Below are positions 35,396 to 43,563 of a stretch of 64,000 nt of DNA, one piece after another. Position 1 is the first letter of the stretch. Each line of letters begins with the position of its first letter. The notes under the pieces were generated by a model. It did no database searches and was not told where the DNA came from. It was given only the letters and a program-made list of their open reading frames with translations. Origin of the DNA: Leifsonia xyli (lineage in GTDB: Bacteria; Actinomycetota; Actinomycetes; Actinomycetales; Microbacteriaceae). The stretch covers positions 496,001-560,000 of the forward strand of contig QFQR01000002.1 in assembly GCA_003243275.1 (NCBI GenBank), in the 5' to 3' direction. Both the position numbers and the translations under genes were made by a program.

Positions 35396-36300
35396 GGATC
35401 GCCGTCACGGGGGCCTCCGGCTTCATCGGCGGGGCGGTCGCCACCGCGCTCGCCGACGACCAGCACGAGGTCACCGGATTCGGGCGCACCCCTGGCGGCT
35501 GGACGCATCCGCACGCGCGCTACCGGGTCTGGGACCTCGCCGCCGGTCCGCTCCTCGGCGACCGCGACGTCGACGCGGTGGTGCACTGCGCGGCGCTCGC
35601 CGACGACTGGGCACCGCTGTCGGAGGCGATGCGGGTCAACCGCACGGGAACGCGGAACGTGGTGGCGAGCTTCCCGGGGGCACGCATCGTGCATCTCTCG
35701 ACGTCGTCGGTGTACGACGCCTTCGCGCCGACGGTCATGGCGCGCGAGGACGCGGCACCCGTCAACCGCTTCCTGTCGAGCTACTCCGAGTCGAAGACCT
35801 TCGCCGAGCTCGAGGTGCGGGGAACGGATGCGGTGATCCTGCGCCCGCACGCCGTCTACGGACCCGGTGACACGACGCTGCTGCCGCGCGTGCTCACCGC
35901 GGTGCGTCGCGGGCGGCTCGTGCTGCCCGAGGGCGCGCGCGTGCGGCACTCGCTGACCCACGTCGATCAGCTCGTCGAGGCGGTGCGCCTCGCCCTGCGC
36001 GCGCCTGCAGGTGTCTACAACATCGCGGATGCCGCACCCGTGCTGCTCTCGGAGGTGCTGGAGGAGTTCGTGCGGCGTCGCGGGGTGCGGGCGCGGATCG
36101 TGCGGTTGCCGTACGGGGCTGCGCTCCGTGCCGCGGCGCTCGCGGAGAGCGTCGCCGGCATCCGCGGCGGTCGCCCGCGCGTGACCCGCTATGCCGTGAG
36201 TCAACTCGGGCTCGAACGCACGCTCGACCTCACGGCCGCGCGCGAACGTCTCGGCTTTGCACCCGGACCGACCAGTCTCTCCGGCGCGGAGCACTGGTGA
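35392..36300 (+). CDS. NAD(P)-dependent extended SDR, OleD-like
   Basis: A 302-aa extended short-chain dehydrogenase/epimerase. It has VTGASGFIGG at the N-terminus, HLSTSSVYDAF with the catalytic Ser, YSESK for Tyr/Lys, and YGPGDTTLLPRVLTA. The last segment and the following THVDQLVEAVRLAL resemble OleD (2-alkyl-3-oxoalkanoate reductase) and 3-beta-HSD-like enzymes. With the OleA- and OleC-like genes it would reduce the beta-keto acid before lactonisation. It is the last gene of the five-gene run (GTGA overlap) and converges on the coiled-coil gene 12 bases away. Confidence 0.76.
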   Translation: MRIAVTGASGFIGGAVATALADDQHEVTGFGRTPGGWTHPHARYRVWDLAAGPLLGDRDVDAVVHCAALADDWAPLSEAMRVNRTGTRNVVASFPGARIVHLSTSSVYDAFAPTVMAREDAAPVNRFLSSYSESKTFAELEVRGTDAVILRPHAVYGPGDTTLLPRVLTAVRRGRLVLPEGARVRHSLTHVDQLVEAVRLALRAPAGVYNIADAAPVLLSEVLEEFVRRRGVRARIVRLPYGAALRAAALAESVAGIRGGRPRVTRYAVSQLGLERTLDLTAARERLGFAPGPTSLSGAEHW

Positions 36301-36312
36301 CCAGGGGGAGCC

Positions 36313-36894
36313 TCAGCGTGCGGTGAGCACGCGCGGCGGCGGACCTTCGAGACGGGCGATCGCGATCTTCACCTCGACGAGTTCGTGCTCCATCGAGCTC
36401 ATCCGGTCTCCGAGCTGCCTCTCGACGGTGTCGATCCGCTCGGTGAGTTTGGTTTCGACGGTGTCGATCCGCTCGGTGAGTTTGGTTTCGACGGTGTCGA
36501 TCCGCTCGGTGAGCTTGGTTTCGACGGTGTCGATCCGCTCGGTGAGCTTGGTCTCGAGAGCGGCCAGTTGTGCCGTGAACTTGCTGTCGAACGCCTCGAA
36601 CTGGCGGGTGAACTTGCTGTCGAACGACTCGAACTGGCGGGTGAACTTCGTGTCGAACGCTTCGAACTGGCGGGTGAACTTCGTGTCGAGGGAGTCGAAC
36701 CGAGCGGTGTGCTTCGCATCGACGCCGTCGATCCGCTCGATCAGCTGCTGGAAGCCCGCGTCCATGCGCCGCATCAGCCAGCCGAAGCCGGCGGCGAAGC
36801 TCAGCAGGATGCCGACGACGCTGAGGATCGTCGTCAGGGATTCTACCGACACGTACACACCGCCATTCTGCGTCGGCACGGTGCCGAACACCAC
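36313..36894 (-). CDS. Membrane protein with long 11-residue-repeat coiled coil (paralogue A)
   Basis: A 193-aa protein with a short extracytoplasmic start, a transmembrane helix (TTILSVVGILLSFAAGFGWLM) and then a coiled coil built from 11-residue units (KLTERIDTVET, and variants such as KFTRQFEAFDT). The end (SMEHELVEVKIAIARLEGPP) is almost the same as in the protein at 38248-38754. The hendecad repeat implies a straight, slightly right-handed coiled coil, likely oligomeric. The start is probably GTG 36894. It lies after P450 number two on the same strand and may be co-transcribed. I know no function. Confidence 0.75.
   Translation of the reverse strand: MVFGTVPTQNGGVYVSVESLTTILSVVGILLSFAAGFGWLMRRMDAGFQQLIERIDGVDAKHTARFDSLDTKFTRQFEAFDTKFTRQFESFDSKFTRQFEAFDSKFTAQLAALETKLTERIDTVETKLTERIDTVETKLTERIDTVETKLTERIDTVERQLGDRMSSMEHELVEVKIAIARLEGPPPRVLTAR
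36423..36554. repeat. Four 33-base tandem repeats encoding hendecads
   Basis: Near-identical units at 36423-36455, 36456-36488, 36489-36521 and 36522-36554 encode KLTERIDTVET four times on the - strand. The only differences are a T/C at the TTTG/CTTG position and a few bases at the end of the last unit, so the expansion is recent. It is not a CRISPR array because there are no unique spacers. Confidence 0.92.
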
Positions 36895-36999
36895 CGATTC
36901 TGCTCGGCGTCGCCGACGCTGTGCGGCGTCATCCCCGCTTCGGTGAACAGCTTGCGCACGCCCGTGCCTGTGGAGGAGGGGACGACGCTGCGGCCGAGC

Positions 37000-38244
37000 T
37001 CAGACCTTCCGCACGACGAGTTCGGCGTATGCCGGGATCAGCACCCGGCGCCCGTAGCGCCGTGACACGATTCGGTACGCTCGCCCGTCGCCGATCAGCA
37101 GCTCGAGGATCGCCGACAGCTCGGCACGCGCGAGGGGTCCGCCGAGGCAGAGGTGCCGTCCTGCCCCGAACCACAGTTGCCGGTTGTGCGGAAGATAGGG
37201 GCGATCCACGCGGAACGCCCCCGCGACGTTGTTGGCCGTCCAGGTCAGCACCATGACCCGCTCGCCCGCCCGGAGTGTGCGCCCCGCGACCTCCACATCC
37301 GCCAGCACCGAGCGTCCGATGAGGGGGGCCGGGCTCGTCACGCGCAGCGCTTCGCGCACCGTGTCATCGCGGTGCTCGGGATGCGCGAGCAATCGCGGAA
37401 GCTCGCCCGAGTCGGCGAGGATCGCCGCCATCCGTGCCATGGCGGAAGCCGCCGTCTCGGTGCCGGCGACCATGAGCAGCGTCGAGAGGCCCTTGGTCTC
37501 CTGCAGGCTGAGTCCGAGTTCGCGGCACCGGCCGATCACCGTGTCGGGGTGCGCCTCCGCGAACACCGCATCGATGTGGGCCGTGAGCTCGTCGACGATG
37601 TCGCGGGCGAGCGCGATCTTCTCGGGCGGCAGCTCGGTGTCGGCGGTGGTGCCGAGGGCGATGGAGGCGAGTCGCTCACCGGTCGCGAAGATGTCGCGGT
37701 AGGCGTCGTCGCCGCGAGCGTCGTCCACCGGCAGACCCAGCAGCTGGGTGACCATCCGCCCGACGAGGATGCGCGAGAGATCGGCGAGATCGAGCGGCTC
37801 GCCGGCGTCGAACGCCGTGCGTGCCTCGGCGAGCCGCGTGCCCCAGGCGTGTTCGACGAACGCGGCCGAGGTGCGTTCGGTGAACAGCTCCTTGCTGCGG
37901 GTGCGGAGGTCGTGATGGCCGGGCCCGTCGAACAGCTCGTAGACCCAGTCGCCGAGGATCTGTGCCCAGAGGTGCCCGACACCACCCTCCGAGAGCAGGG
38001 TGAGGTGCGTCGGGTCGTTGAGCAGTTGCCGCGCGACGACCGGGTCGGATGTGATCCATCCGAGGCCGGGAACTCGCATGAGGGGCCGGGCGAACTGGCC
38101 GAGCCAGTTGAGCATCGGGAGTGCGGGCCGCGCTGCCCGCAGCAGCCGGTGCTCATGGGCGGCGGCCCCTGAGCCGATGCCGTCGACGATCAGACGGATG
38201 CGGCGCTCGCGCGGGGCGGCGTCCTGTTCGGCGGCGACGGGCAC
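37000..38244 (-). CDS. Cytochrome P450 (second of two)
   Basis: A 414-aa P450 with heme loop FGAGRHLCLGGPLA, ExxR EALR and I-helix VAGTETAAS; all key residues are intact. It starts at GTG 38244, only three bases after the stop of the coiled-coil gene, so the two are translationally linked. It is related to the P450 at 32682-33836 through similar heme-loop and C-terminal sequences. Its closeness to the Ole-like cluster, although on the other strand, suggests a second oxidation of the same product. The ~105 bases between this gene and 36894 contain no recognisable terminator. Confidence 0.88.
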   Translation of the reverse strand: MPVAAEQDAAPRERRIRLIVDGIGSGAAAHEHRLLRAARPALPMLNWLGQFARPLMRVPGLGWITSDPVVARQLLNDPTHLTLLSEGGVGHLWAQILGDWVYELFDGPGHHDLRTRSKELFTERTSAAFVEHAWGTRLAEARTAFDAGEPLDLADLSRILVGRMVTQLLGLPVDDARGDDAYRDIFATGERLASIALGTTADTELPPEKIALARDIVDELTAHIDAVFAEAHPDTVIGRCRELGLSLQETKGLSTLLMVAGTETAASAMARMAAILADSGELPRLLAHPEHRDDTVREALRVTSPAPLIGRSVLADVEVAGRTLRAGERVMVLTWTANNVAGAFRVDRPYLPHNRQLWFGAGRHLCLGGPLARAELSAILELLIGDGRAYRIVSRRYGRRVLIPAYAELVVRKV

Positions 38245-38247
38245 GGA

Positions 38248-38754
38248 TCAGGTGCCCGTGATGAGCCGCGGGCGGGGACCTTCGAGACGCGCGATCGCGA
38301 TCTTCACCTCGACCAGCTCGTGCGCGACGGCGTCGATCCGCTTGGTGAGCTTGTCGTCGAGCGCGTCGACTCGTTCCCCGAGGCTGTCGATCCGAGCTCC
38401 GAGCTGCGCGTCGCCGCTGTCGATCCGTGCTGCGAGTCGTTCCTCGAGGCTGTCCATCCGCGCGCCGAGCTGCGCGTCGCCGCCGTCCATCCGTGCGCCG
38501 AGCCGCTCCTCGCCGCCGTCGATCCGAGCTCGGAGCTGCGCGTCGCCGCTGTCGATCCGCGCTCCGAGCCGCTCCTCGACGCGATCGATGCGGGTCTCCA
38601 GCCGATCCTCGACGGCGTCGATCCGACGGATCATCCACGCGAACCCGGCGCCGAGGCTGAGCAGCAGAGCCGCACCGCTGATCAGCGTCGTGAGGGTTTC
38701 GGTCGACACGTACACGGCTCCATTCTGCGGTTCGTCGTCGGGCGGCGCCACCAT
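38248..38754 (-). CDS. Membrane protein with coiled coil (paralogue B)
   Basis: A 168-aa protein. The start region NGAVYVSTETLTTLISG aligns with NGGVYVSVESLTTILSV of paralogue A, and this fixes ATG 38754. A transmembrane helix is followed by hendecad repeats (EERLGARIDSGDAQL and variants) and the shared C-terminal block AHELVEVKIAIARLEGPRP. Repeats here have diverged in DNA sequence, unlike those of paralogue A. It is directly upstream of the second P450 (3-base gap), so it may tether or organise that enzyme at the membrane. This is inference. Confidence 0.75.
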   Translation of the reverse strand: MVAPPDDEPQNGAVYVSTETLTTLISGAALLLSLGAGFAWMIRRIDAVEDRLETRIDRVEERLGARIDSGDAQLRARIDGGEERLGARMDGGDAQLGARMDSLEERLAARIDSGDAQLGARIDSLGERVDALDDKLTKRIDAVAHELVEVKIAIARLEGPRPRLITGT

Positions 38755-38858
38755 CCTCCCGCACACCTGCACCGTCACCGCAGACACACTCCCGCATCCG
38801 TGGAGAAGCTGCAGGTGACACCCCATGTGAAGGAGTCGAAGCGGCACCACGCGGACCG

Positions 38859-39350
38859 TCAGTCGAAGTCGAGACTGAGCTTGCGCAGCAGTCCCGCGAG
38901 CCGCTCCTGGTCGGATGCGGAGAGCGCGCCCAGCAGTTCCGCCTCGCGCGCCACCAGGTCGCGCATCGCGCCGTCGACGGCGGCGCGGCCCGCGATCGTC
39001 ATCGCGACGACGACACCACGCCCGTCGTGCGGATCGGTGCGGCGCTCGACGAAACCGCGCTCGACGAGCCGATCGATGCGGTTGGTCATCGTGCCGCTCG
39101 AGACGAGCGTCTGCTGCAACAGCGCCTTCGGGCTCGATTCGTAGGGCGCTCCTTCGCGTCGGAGTGCCGCCAGCACATCGAACTCCCACGGTTCGAGCCC
39201 GGAGCTCGCGAACGCATCCCGGCGCGCGCGATCGAGGTGCTTCGAGAGCCGCGCGACGCGCGAGAGCACCTGCAGCGGCGAGAAGTCGAGTTCGGGATGC
39301 GCACGCTCCCAGGCGTCGACGATGCGGTCGACCTCGTCGTTCTCGGGCAT
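38859..39350 (-). CDS. MarR-family transcriptional regulator
   Basis: A 163-aa MarR protein: N-terminal dimerisation helices (EVDRIVDAWERAHPELDFSP), recognition segment TLVSSGTMTNRIDRLVERGF and the wing ERRTDPHDGRGVVVAMT. It is divergent from the nucleoside hydrolase gene, with 38 bases between the start codons, and ~100 bases upstream of the coiled-coil/P450 unit on the same strand. It could regulate either. I find no clear dyad in the short gap. ATG 39350 is preferred over longer in-frame starts because those would run into the divergent gene. Confidence 0.85.
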   Translation of the reverse strand: MPENDEVDRIVDAWERAHPELDFSPLQVLSRVARLSKHLDRARRDAFASSGLEPWEFDVLAALRREGAPYESSPKALLQQTLVSSGTMTNRIDRLVERGFVERRTDPHDGRGVVVAMTIAGRAAVDGAMRDLVAREAELLGALSASDQERLAGLLRKLSLDFD

Positions 39351-39388
39351 GCACCCATCTTGGCGCACGGCACCGGCAGGATGGTCGT

Positions 39389-40345
39389 ATGGCCATCCCC
39401 GTGCTGCTCGACGTCGACACGGGTGTCGACGACGCCCTCGCACTGCTGTTCGCGGCCGCGCACCCCGGCATCGAACTGCTCGGGGTGAGCTGCGTCGCCG
39501 GCAACGCGAGCCTCGAGCGGGTCGTCGACAACACCCTGCGCGTGCTCGAGCTCGCGGGTGTGACGGAGGTGCCGGTCGCGGCCGGCGCGCGTCGGCCGCT
39601 CATCGAGGAGCCGCGGGATGCGAGCCACGTGCACGGCGCCGACGGGCTCGCCGGGGTGCGGTTGCCGCCCGCCGCGCGCGCCGCGGAGCCCGAGCGGGCC
39701 GTCGACTTCCTGCGCAGCCGCATCCTGGCGCATCCGGAGCCGGTGACCCTGGTGGCGCTCGCCCCGCAGACCAACCTCGCGCTGCTGCTGCGCAGCTACC
39801 CGGAGGTCGCCGCGAACCTCGCGCGCATCGTGTTCATGGGCGGCTCGGCGAGCGTCGGCAACGCCACCGCACTCGCCGAGTTCAACGTGTGGCACGACCC
39901 GGAGGCCGCCGCGATCGTGCTCGGGGCGGGCGTTCCGCTGTTCATGTACGGGCTCGACGTGTTCACCCGGGTCGCGGTGCCCGAGGAGCGCGCGGCAGCG
40001 CTCACGGCATCCGACGATCCGCGTCGGCAGGCGGTCGGTCGGCTGCTCGACCACCGCATCTCCAGCCCCGATGGCATCCGGGGCGACTATCTCGGCTGGA
40101 TCGGCGATGCGGGGGCGGTGTGCACCCTGGTGGCCCCGGATGCGTTCCGCGTCGAGCGCTGGCCGGTGCGTGTCGAGCTGGCCGGCTACGGGCGTGGCCA
40201 GACGGTCGTCGACCGGCGCGAGCACCCCGGAGAGGATGGCGTGCACGGTCTCGCCGCGGATTGGGCGACGGCCGACGTCGCCCTCGGGGTGGACGCCGAG
40301 CGGGTGGCGCAGCTGTTCCTCGAGACGGTCCTGCCCGGCAGCTGA
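39389..40345 (+). CDS. Inosine-uridine-preferring nucleoside hydrolase family protein
   Basis: A 318-aa enzyme of the IUNH family, which hydrolyses the N-glycosidic bond of ribonucleosides for salvage. The calcium-binding signature DVDTGVDDALAL is at the N-terminus, followed by GADGLAG, the APQTNLAL segment, FMGGSAS, AEFNVWHDPEAA and a late VDRREHPG. The length is typical. No transporter gene is linked. The start ATG at 39389 is in frame with the signature six residues later. Confidence 0.9.
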   Translation: MAIPVLLDVDTGVDDALALLFAAAHPGIELLGVSCVAGNASLERVVDNTLRVLELAGVTEVPVAAGARRPLIEEPRDASHVHGADGLAGVRLPPAARAAEPERAVDFLRSRILAHPEPVTLVALAPQTNLALLLRSYPEVAANLARIVFMGGSASVGNATALAEFNVWHDPEAAAIVLGAGVPLFMYGLDVFTRVAVPEERAAALTASDDPRRQAVGRLLDHRISSPDGIRGDYLGWIGDAGAVCTLVAPDAFRVERWPVRVELAGYGRGQTVVDRREHPGEDGVHGLAADWATADVALGVDAERVAQLFLETVLPGS

Positions 40346-40397
40346 GGGGCGTGACGCCTCGGCGGCGTCTGCCAGACTTGTCGGGCGCATCGCGCGA

Positions 40398-40469
40398 TCC
40401 GCTGTGGTGTAACGGCAGCACGTCGGCCTTTGGAGCCGTACAGTCCAGGTTCGAATCCTGGCGGCGGAG
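40398..40469 (+). tRNA. tRNA-Gln (TTG)
   Basis: A cloverleaf of 72 nt. The acceptor stem TCCGCTG (40398-40404) pairs with CGGCGGA (40462-40468). The D stem is GTGT/GCAC. The anticodon loop CTTTGGA holds TTG at 40430-40432. The T arm is CCAGG-TTCGAAT-CCTGG. The discriminator base is G and CCA is not encoded. One T-T mismatch at the base of the anticodon stem (27:43) is unusual. Confidence 0.93.
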
Positions 40470-40492
40470 CGGCGGCGCGCCCCCGCATCCGC

Positions 40493-41143
40493 TCAGGCGG
40501 CGGCCAGCATGCGGCGCGTCAGGCGCTGTGCGAAGGGGCCGAGCAGCATCACGAACATCGAGTAGTAGCCGATGCCGGGGATCACCAGGGAGAGCGCGAG
40601 CGCGACGCCGAACAGCGTGGCCGTGGTGATGTCGGCTGCGATCCCGGCCAGGAGATACGACGGCGGATGCTCGTGCAGCCAGGTGTTGCGGCGCAGGTAG
40701 AGCCTGATCGCGAGCGAGAACAGCGAGGTGGCGATCATGCTGCCGATGTAGACGACCTTCGCGAGCTTGTCGTCTCCCGGCATGGCGCCCGAGATGGCGG
40801 TCGCGACGGGAAGCCAGACGATCGTCAGCAGCCAGCCGACGAGCATCCACATGAGGGTCGTCGTCACGGCGTGGACGCCGACGAACAGACGGTGGTGGAT
40901 CATCCAGAACATCGCGATGATCACGAAGCTCACGAGGAAGCTGAGGAACTGCTGCTCGTGCGCACCGAGCCACCGCAGGGTGTCGTCGCCCGCGGACGCG
41001 ACGTCGCTCACGCTCTCCATCAGGGGGAGGATCAGCAGCGTCATCGCGATCGCCACGACGGCGTCCACGAACGCGCCGACCCGTTCCGCCTGGAACGGGG
41101 CGCGGGGGCGGGCGTCGTCGGGTGGCGGCGTGGCGGTGCTCAC
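40493..41143 (-). CDS. TMEM175-family (DUF1211) membrane protein
   Basis: A 216-aa membrane protein with about six helices. The first contains ERVGAFVDAVVAIAMTLLILPL, matching the RxxxFSD-type signature of TMEM175 potassium channels, with Val in place of Ser in the FSD. Bacterial TMEM175 proteins are tetrameric leak-type cation channels. The central FWMIHHRLF and the final GYYSMFVMLLGP are also family-like. It is on the - strand, convergent to tRNA-Gln and downstream of a lipoprotein gene, from which a hairpin separates it. Confidence 0.8.
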   Translation of the reverse strand: MSTATPPPDDARPRAPFQAERVGAFVDAVVAIAMTLLILPLMESVSDVASAGDDTLRWLGAHEQQFLSFLVSFVIIAMFWMIHHRLFVGVHAVTTTLMWMLVGWLLTIVWLPVATAISGAMPGDDKLAKVVYIGSMIATSLFSLAIRLYLRRNTWLHEHPPSYLLAGIAADITTATLFGVALALSLVIPGIGYYSMFVMLLGPFAQRLTRRMLAAA

Positions 41144-41157
41144 GGATCGAGCATGGC

Positions 41158-41192
41158 ACGGGCCCCGCGAGAAGAGCTATCGCGGGGCCCGT
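41158..41192 (-). terminator. Hairpin terminator between lipoprotein and TMEM175-like genes
   Basis: ACGGGCCCCGCGA (41158-41170) and TCGCGGGGCCCGT (41180-41192) form a perfect 13-bp stem with a 9-base loop, downstream of the lipoprotein stop on the - strand. Confidence 0.7.
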
Positions 41193-41219
41193 ATGGCCCG
41201 AGACCGGGCGGGGATGTCG

Positions 41220-41681
41220 TCAGTCGGTCGTGGCGCAGTACTCGATGATCGCGTCCCAGACGGCCTGGCCCGCCGCCTCATCCAGTTTCGAGGTGGACGT
41301 GAACGAGCTGATGAATCCGTCGTGCGTGGACTGTGCCTCGCGCGTGGTGGGGTCGAGGGAGCAGAGGCTCTCGGCGCCGCTCAGATACTGCTGGGCGATG
41401 CTCTGGGCCTGATCGGCGTCCACCGCGGCGACGGCCGCGAAGTCCTGGCCGGCGGTCGCGATGAACATCTTGTCGAGCATCACGCGCTGGTCGGCCGTGA
41501 ACCCGAACTCGTCGACGGAGCCGCCATCCGATCCGGTGCTGTCGTCGGCCGGCTCATCGCTCGGTGCCTGCGAGGAGCTCGACGACTTCGAACCGCTCGG
41601 GGTGCCGATGCTGAAGGAGCACCCGGTGAGGGTGACGCCCGCGAGGGCGATCGCGGCGAGGGCGAGAAGGCGGCGATTCAT
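41220..41681 (-). CDS. Small secreted lipoprotein, unknown function
   Basis: A 153-aa lipoprotein with lipobox LTGC after a short signal peptide, then a Ser/Asp-rich linker (SKSSSSSQAPSDEPADDS), then a helical domain (FTADQRVMLDKMFIATAGQ, then AQSIAQQYLSGAESLCSL). Two Cys residues, in SLCSL and EYCATTD, could form a disulfide. The domain resembles small actinobacterial DUF732-like helical proteins, but I cannot assign it firmly. AAAGGAACCTC upstream supports ATG 41681. Confidence 0.75.
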   Translation of the reverse strand: MNRRLLALAAIALAGVTLTGCSFSIGTPSGSKSSSSSQAPSDEPADDSTGSDGGSVDEFGFTADQRVMLDKMFIATAGQDFAAVAAVDADQAQSIAQQYLSGAESLCSLDPTTREAQSTHDGFISSFTSTSKLDEAAGQAVWDAIIEYCATTD

Positions 41682-41815
41682 GAGGTTCCTTTCGTGGTGG
41701 TACGACCTGTGCACCCTACCCGACGGGTGTGTCCGTTCCGTTTCCCGGCGGGGGTGGAGGTGTCCCCCTTGACGTGCGACCCGGCATCTGCGGTGGCAGG
41801 CGGCACAATGGAGGA

Positions 41816-43267
41816 ATGACCGACCCTCGTCTCGCCGTGATCGTCCTCGCCGCAGGCGAGGGAACCCGGATGCGCTCCCGTCGCGCCAAGGTGCTGCACC
41901 CGATCGCCGGGCTGCCGATGATCGCTCACGTGCTCGCCACCGCCCGCCACCTGGAGCCCGCCTATGTGGAGGTCGTCGTGCGGCACCAGCGCGACGAGGT
42001 CTGCGCCGCCGTGCTCGAACACCTCGACGACGCGATCGTCGTCGACCAGGACGAGGTGCCAGGCACCGGGCGTGCCGTCGAGCTCGCCGTCGCGGCGCTG
42101 CCTGCCGACTTCGACGGCGAGGTCGTCGTCGTCTCGGGCGATGTGCCGCTGCTCGACGCCGTCACACTCGGGGCCCTCGTCGAGGAGCACCGGGCGGCCT
42201 CCGCATCCGCCACCATCCTCTCCGCGGTGCTCGACGACGCGACCGGCTACGGGCGCATCGTGCGCGACGCCTCTGGTGGGGTGGTCTCGATCGTCGAGCA
42301 CAAGGACGCCGACGAGCTCGTGCGCGCCATCACCGAGGTCAACTCCGGCAGCTACGTCTTCGCGGCATCCGCGCTGCGCGAACTGCTGCCGCGGATCGGC
42401 ACCGCCAACGCGCAAGGCGAGAAGTACCTCACGGATGTCGTGGCGCTGCTGCGCGCGGCATCCGCTCCCGTCGCGGCGGTCCCGGTGAGCGAGAACTGGC
42501 GCGTCGCGGGCGTCAACGACCGTGCGCAGCTCGCCGAGCAGGCGGCGCGGCTGAACGCCATGATCGTGCGCGGCCACCAGTTGAACGGCGTCACCGTGCA
42601 GGATCCGGCGACCACCTGGATCGACCTCACGGTCTCGATCGGCGAGGACACCGTGCTGCTGCCCGGCACCCGGCTCGCGGGCGCGACGAGCATCGAGCGC
42701 GACGCCGTCATCGGACCCGACACCTCCCTCGTCGACTGCGAGGTCGGCGAGGGCGCCGTCATCAAGCGCACGGATGCGACGCTCGCCGTGATCCGTGCCT
42801 TCGCCGAGGTCGGCCCGTTCGCGTATCTGCGCCCAGGCACCGAGCTCGCGGGCGGCGGCAAGATCGGCACCTTCGTGGAGACGAAGAACGCGAAGATCGG
42901 GCGCGGCTCGAAGGTGCCGCACCTCTCCTATATCGGCGACACGGAGGTGGGGGAGGGCTCCAACATCGGCGCGGGCACGATCACCGCCAACTACGACGGG
43001 GTCGCGAAGCACCGCACGAGCGTCGGGTCGCACGTGCGCACCGGATCGCACAACGTCTTCGTCGCGCCCGTCACGATCGGCGACGGGGCCTACTCGGGAG
43101 CGGGCACCATCATCCGCAAGGATGTGCCCGCCGGTGCCCTCGCGATGACGGTCGCGCCGCAGCGCAACGTCGAGGGCTGGGTGGCCGCGAACCGCGCAGG
43201 CACAGCGGCAGCGGATGCCGCCGCCGCCGCGACCGATCCCCCCGCCCCCTCATCCCCCGATCGCTGA
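41816..43267 (+). CDS. glmU: Bifunctional UDP-GlcNAc pyrophosphorylase / GlcN-1-P acetyltransferase
   Basis: GlmU makes UDP-GlcNAc for peptidoglycan. The N-terminal uridyltransferase domain carries LAAGEGTRMRS and, at the substrate site, VPGTGRAVELA (usual ...GTAHA), VSGDVPLL and GYGRIVR. The C-terminal left-handed beta-helix has the hexapeptide pattern and the acetyltransferase motifs KNAKIGRGSKVPHLSYIG and GAGTITANYDG. Length (483 aa) fits. The Ala/Pro-rich tail after residue ~460 is the usual actinobacterial appendage. ATG 41816 follows a GGAGG. The stop codon is within a long hairpin stem. Confidence 0.96.
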   Translation: MTDPRLAVIVLAAGEGTRMRSRRAKVLHPIAGLPMIAHVLATARHLEPAYVEVVVRHQRDEVCAAVLEHLDDAIVVDQDEVPGTGRAVELAVAALPADFDGEVVVVSGDVPLLDAVTLGALVEEHRAASASATILSAVLDDATGYGRIVRDASGGVVSIVEHKDADELVRAITEVNSGSYVFAASALRELLPRIGTANAQGEKYLTDVVALLRAASAPVAAVPVSENWRVAGVNDRAQLAEQAARLNAMIVRGHQLNGVTVQDPATTWIDLTVSIGEDTVLLPGTRLAGATSIERDAVIGPDTSLVDCEVGEGAVIKRTDATLAVIRAFAEVGPFAYLRPGTELAGGGKIGTFVETKNAKIGRGSKVPHLSYIGDTEVGEGSNIGAGTITANYDGVAKHRTSVGSHVRTGSHNVFVAPVTIGDGAYSGAGTIIRKDVPAGALAMTVAPQRNVEGWVAANRAGTAAADAAAAATDPPAPSSPDR

Positions 43268-43328
43268 CCGGTCGGTTTCCCGCCTCAAAACCGTGAAATG
43301 GGGCCAGAAACCGACCGGTCAGCGATCG
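43258..43328. terminator. Long perfect hairpin after glmU
   Basis: 22-base perfect arms (43258-43279 and 43307-43328) enclose a 27-base loop. The glmU stop (43265-43267) is in the left arm. There is no T-tract. It isolates glmU from the riboswitch/terC unit. Confidence 0.65.
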
Positions 43329-43398
43329 AGGGGTGTCGGAGGCGGCGAGGTTGAGGTGCGGTCGAGGAGCGGTGACACGCTCGCGACCCGCGTGGGGC

Positions 43399-43404
43399 TA
43401 GACT
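43399..43404 (+). promoter_or_regulatory. Putative -10 of terC transcript
   Basis: TAGACT lies 7-8 bases before the point (about 43411) where the conserved leader sequence begins, as expected for a -10 element. I see no good -35. The stretch 43329-43398 holds nothing else recognisable. Confidence 0.4.
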
Positions 43405-43412
43405 GGCCGCGC

Positions 43413-43563
43413 GAAGGGGAGTATCCCACCTCGTCGCGACCGTCATCACGGGCTCCGATGCCGCAGCCCCGGTCGCGACCGCGGCATCCGAGTCGGTTCA
43501 GACCGGCGGGCCGCGCGGGAGAGACGTTCGAGGCTGAACCACATCCACCCCGAAAGGCTCCCC
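43413..43563 (+). ncRNA. Probable yybP-ykoY-type (Mn2+) riboswitch upstream of terC
   Basis: The ~150-base leader begins with GAAGGGGAGTATCCC, like the conserved GGGGAGUA of yybP-ykoY RNAs. It ends with GGGAGAGACGTTCGAGGCTG, AACCAC and CCGAAAGG-CTCCCC. The 5' GGGGAG (43416-43421) can pair with CTCCCC (43558-43563), which lies between the Shine-Dalgarno (GAAAGG) and the terC ATG. This gives a plausible translational switch. TerC/Alx proteins are classic members of this regulon. I cannot run a covariance model here. Confidence 0.6.

Noticed and set aside
36423..36554. Possible CRISPR array
   Set aside because: The 33-base units are directly adjacent with no unique spacers and encode 11-residue coiled-coil repeats; no cas genes are near.
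40498..41248. Coding frames on the + strand opposite the TMEM175-like gene
   Set aside because: They lack membrane or domain patterns, while the - strand frame gives a clean multi-helix protein with a family signature.
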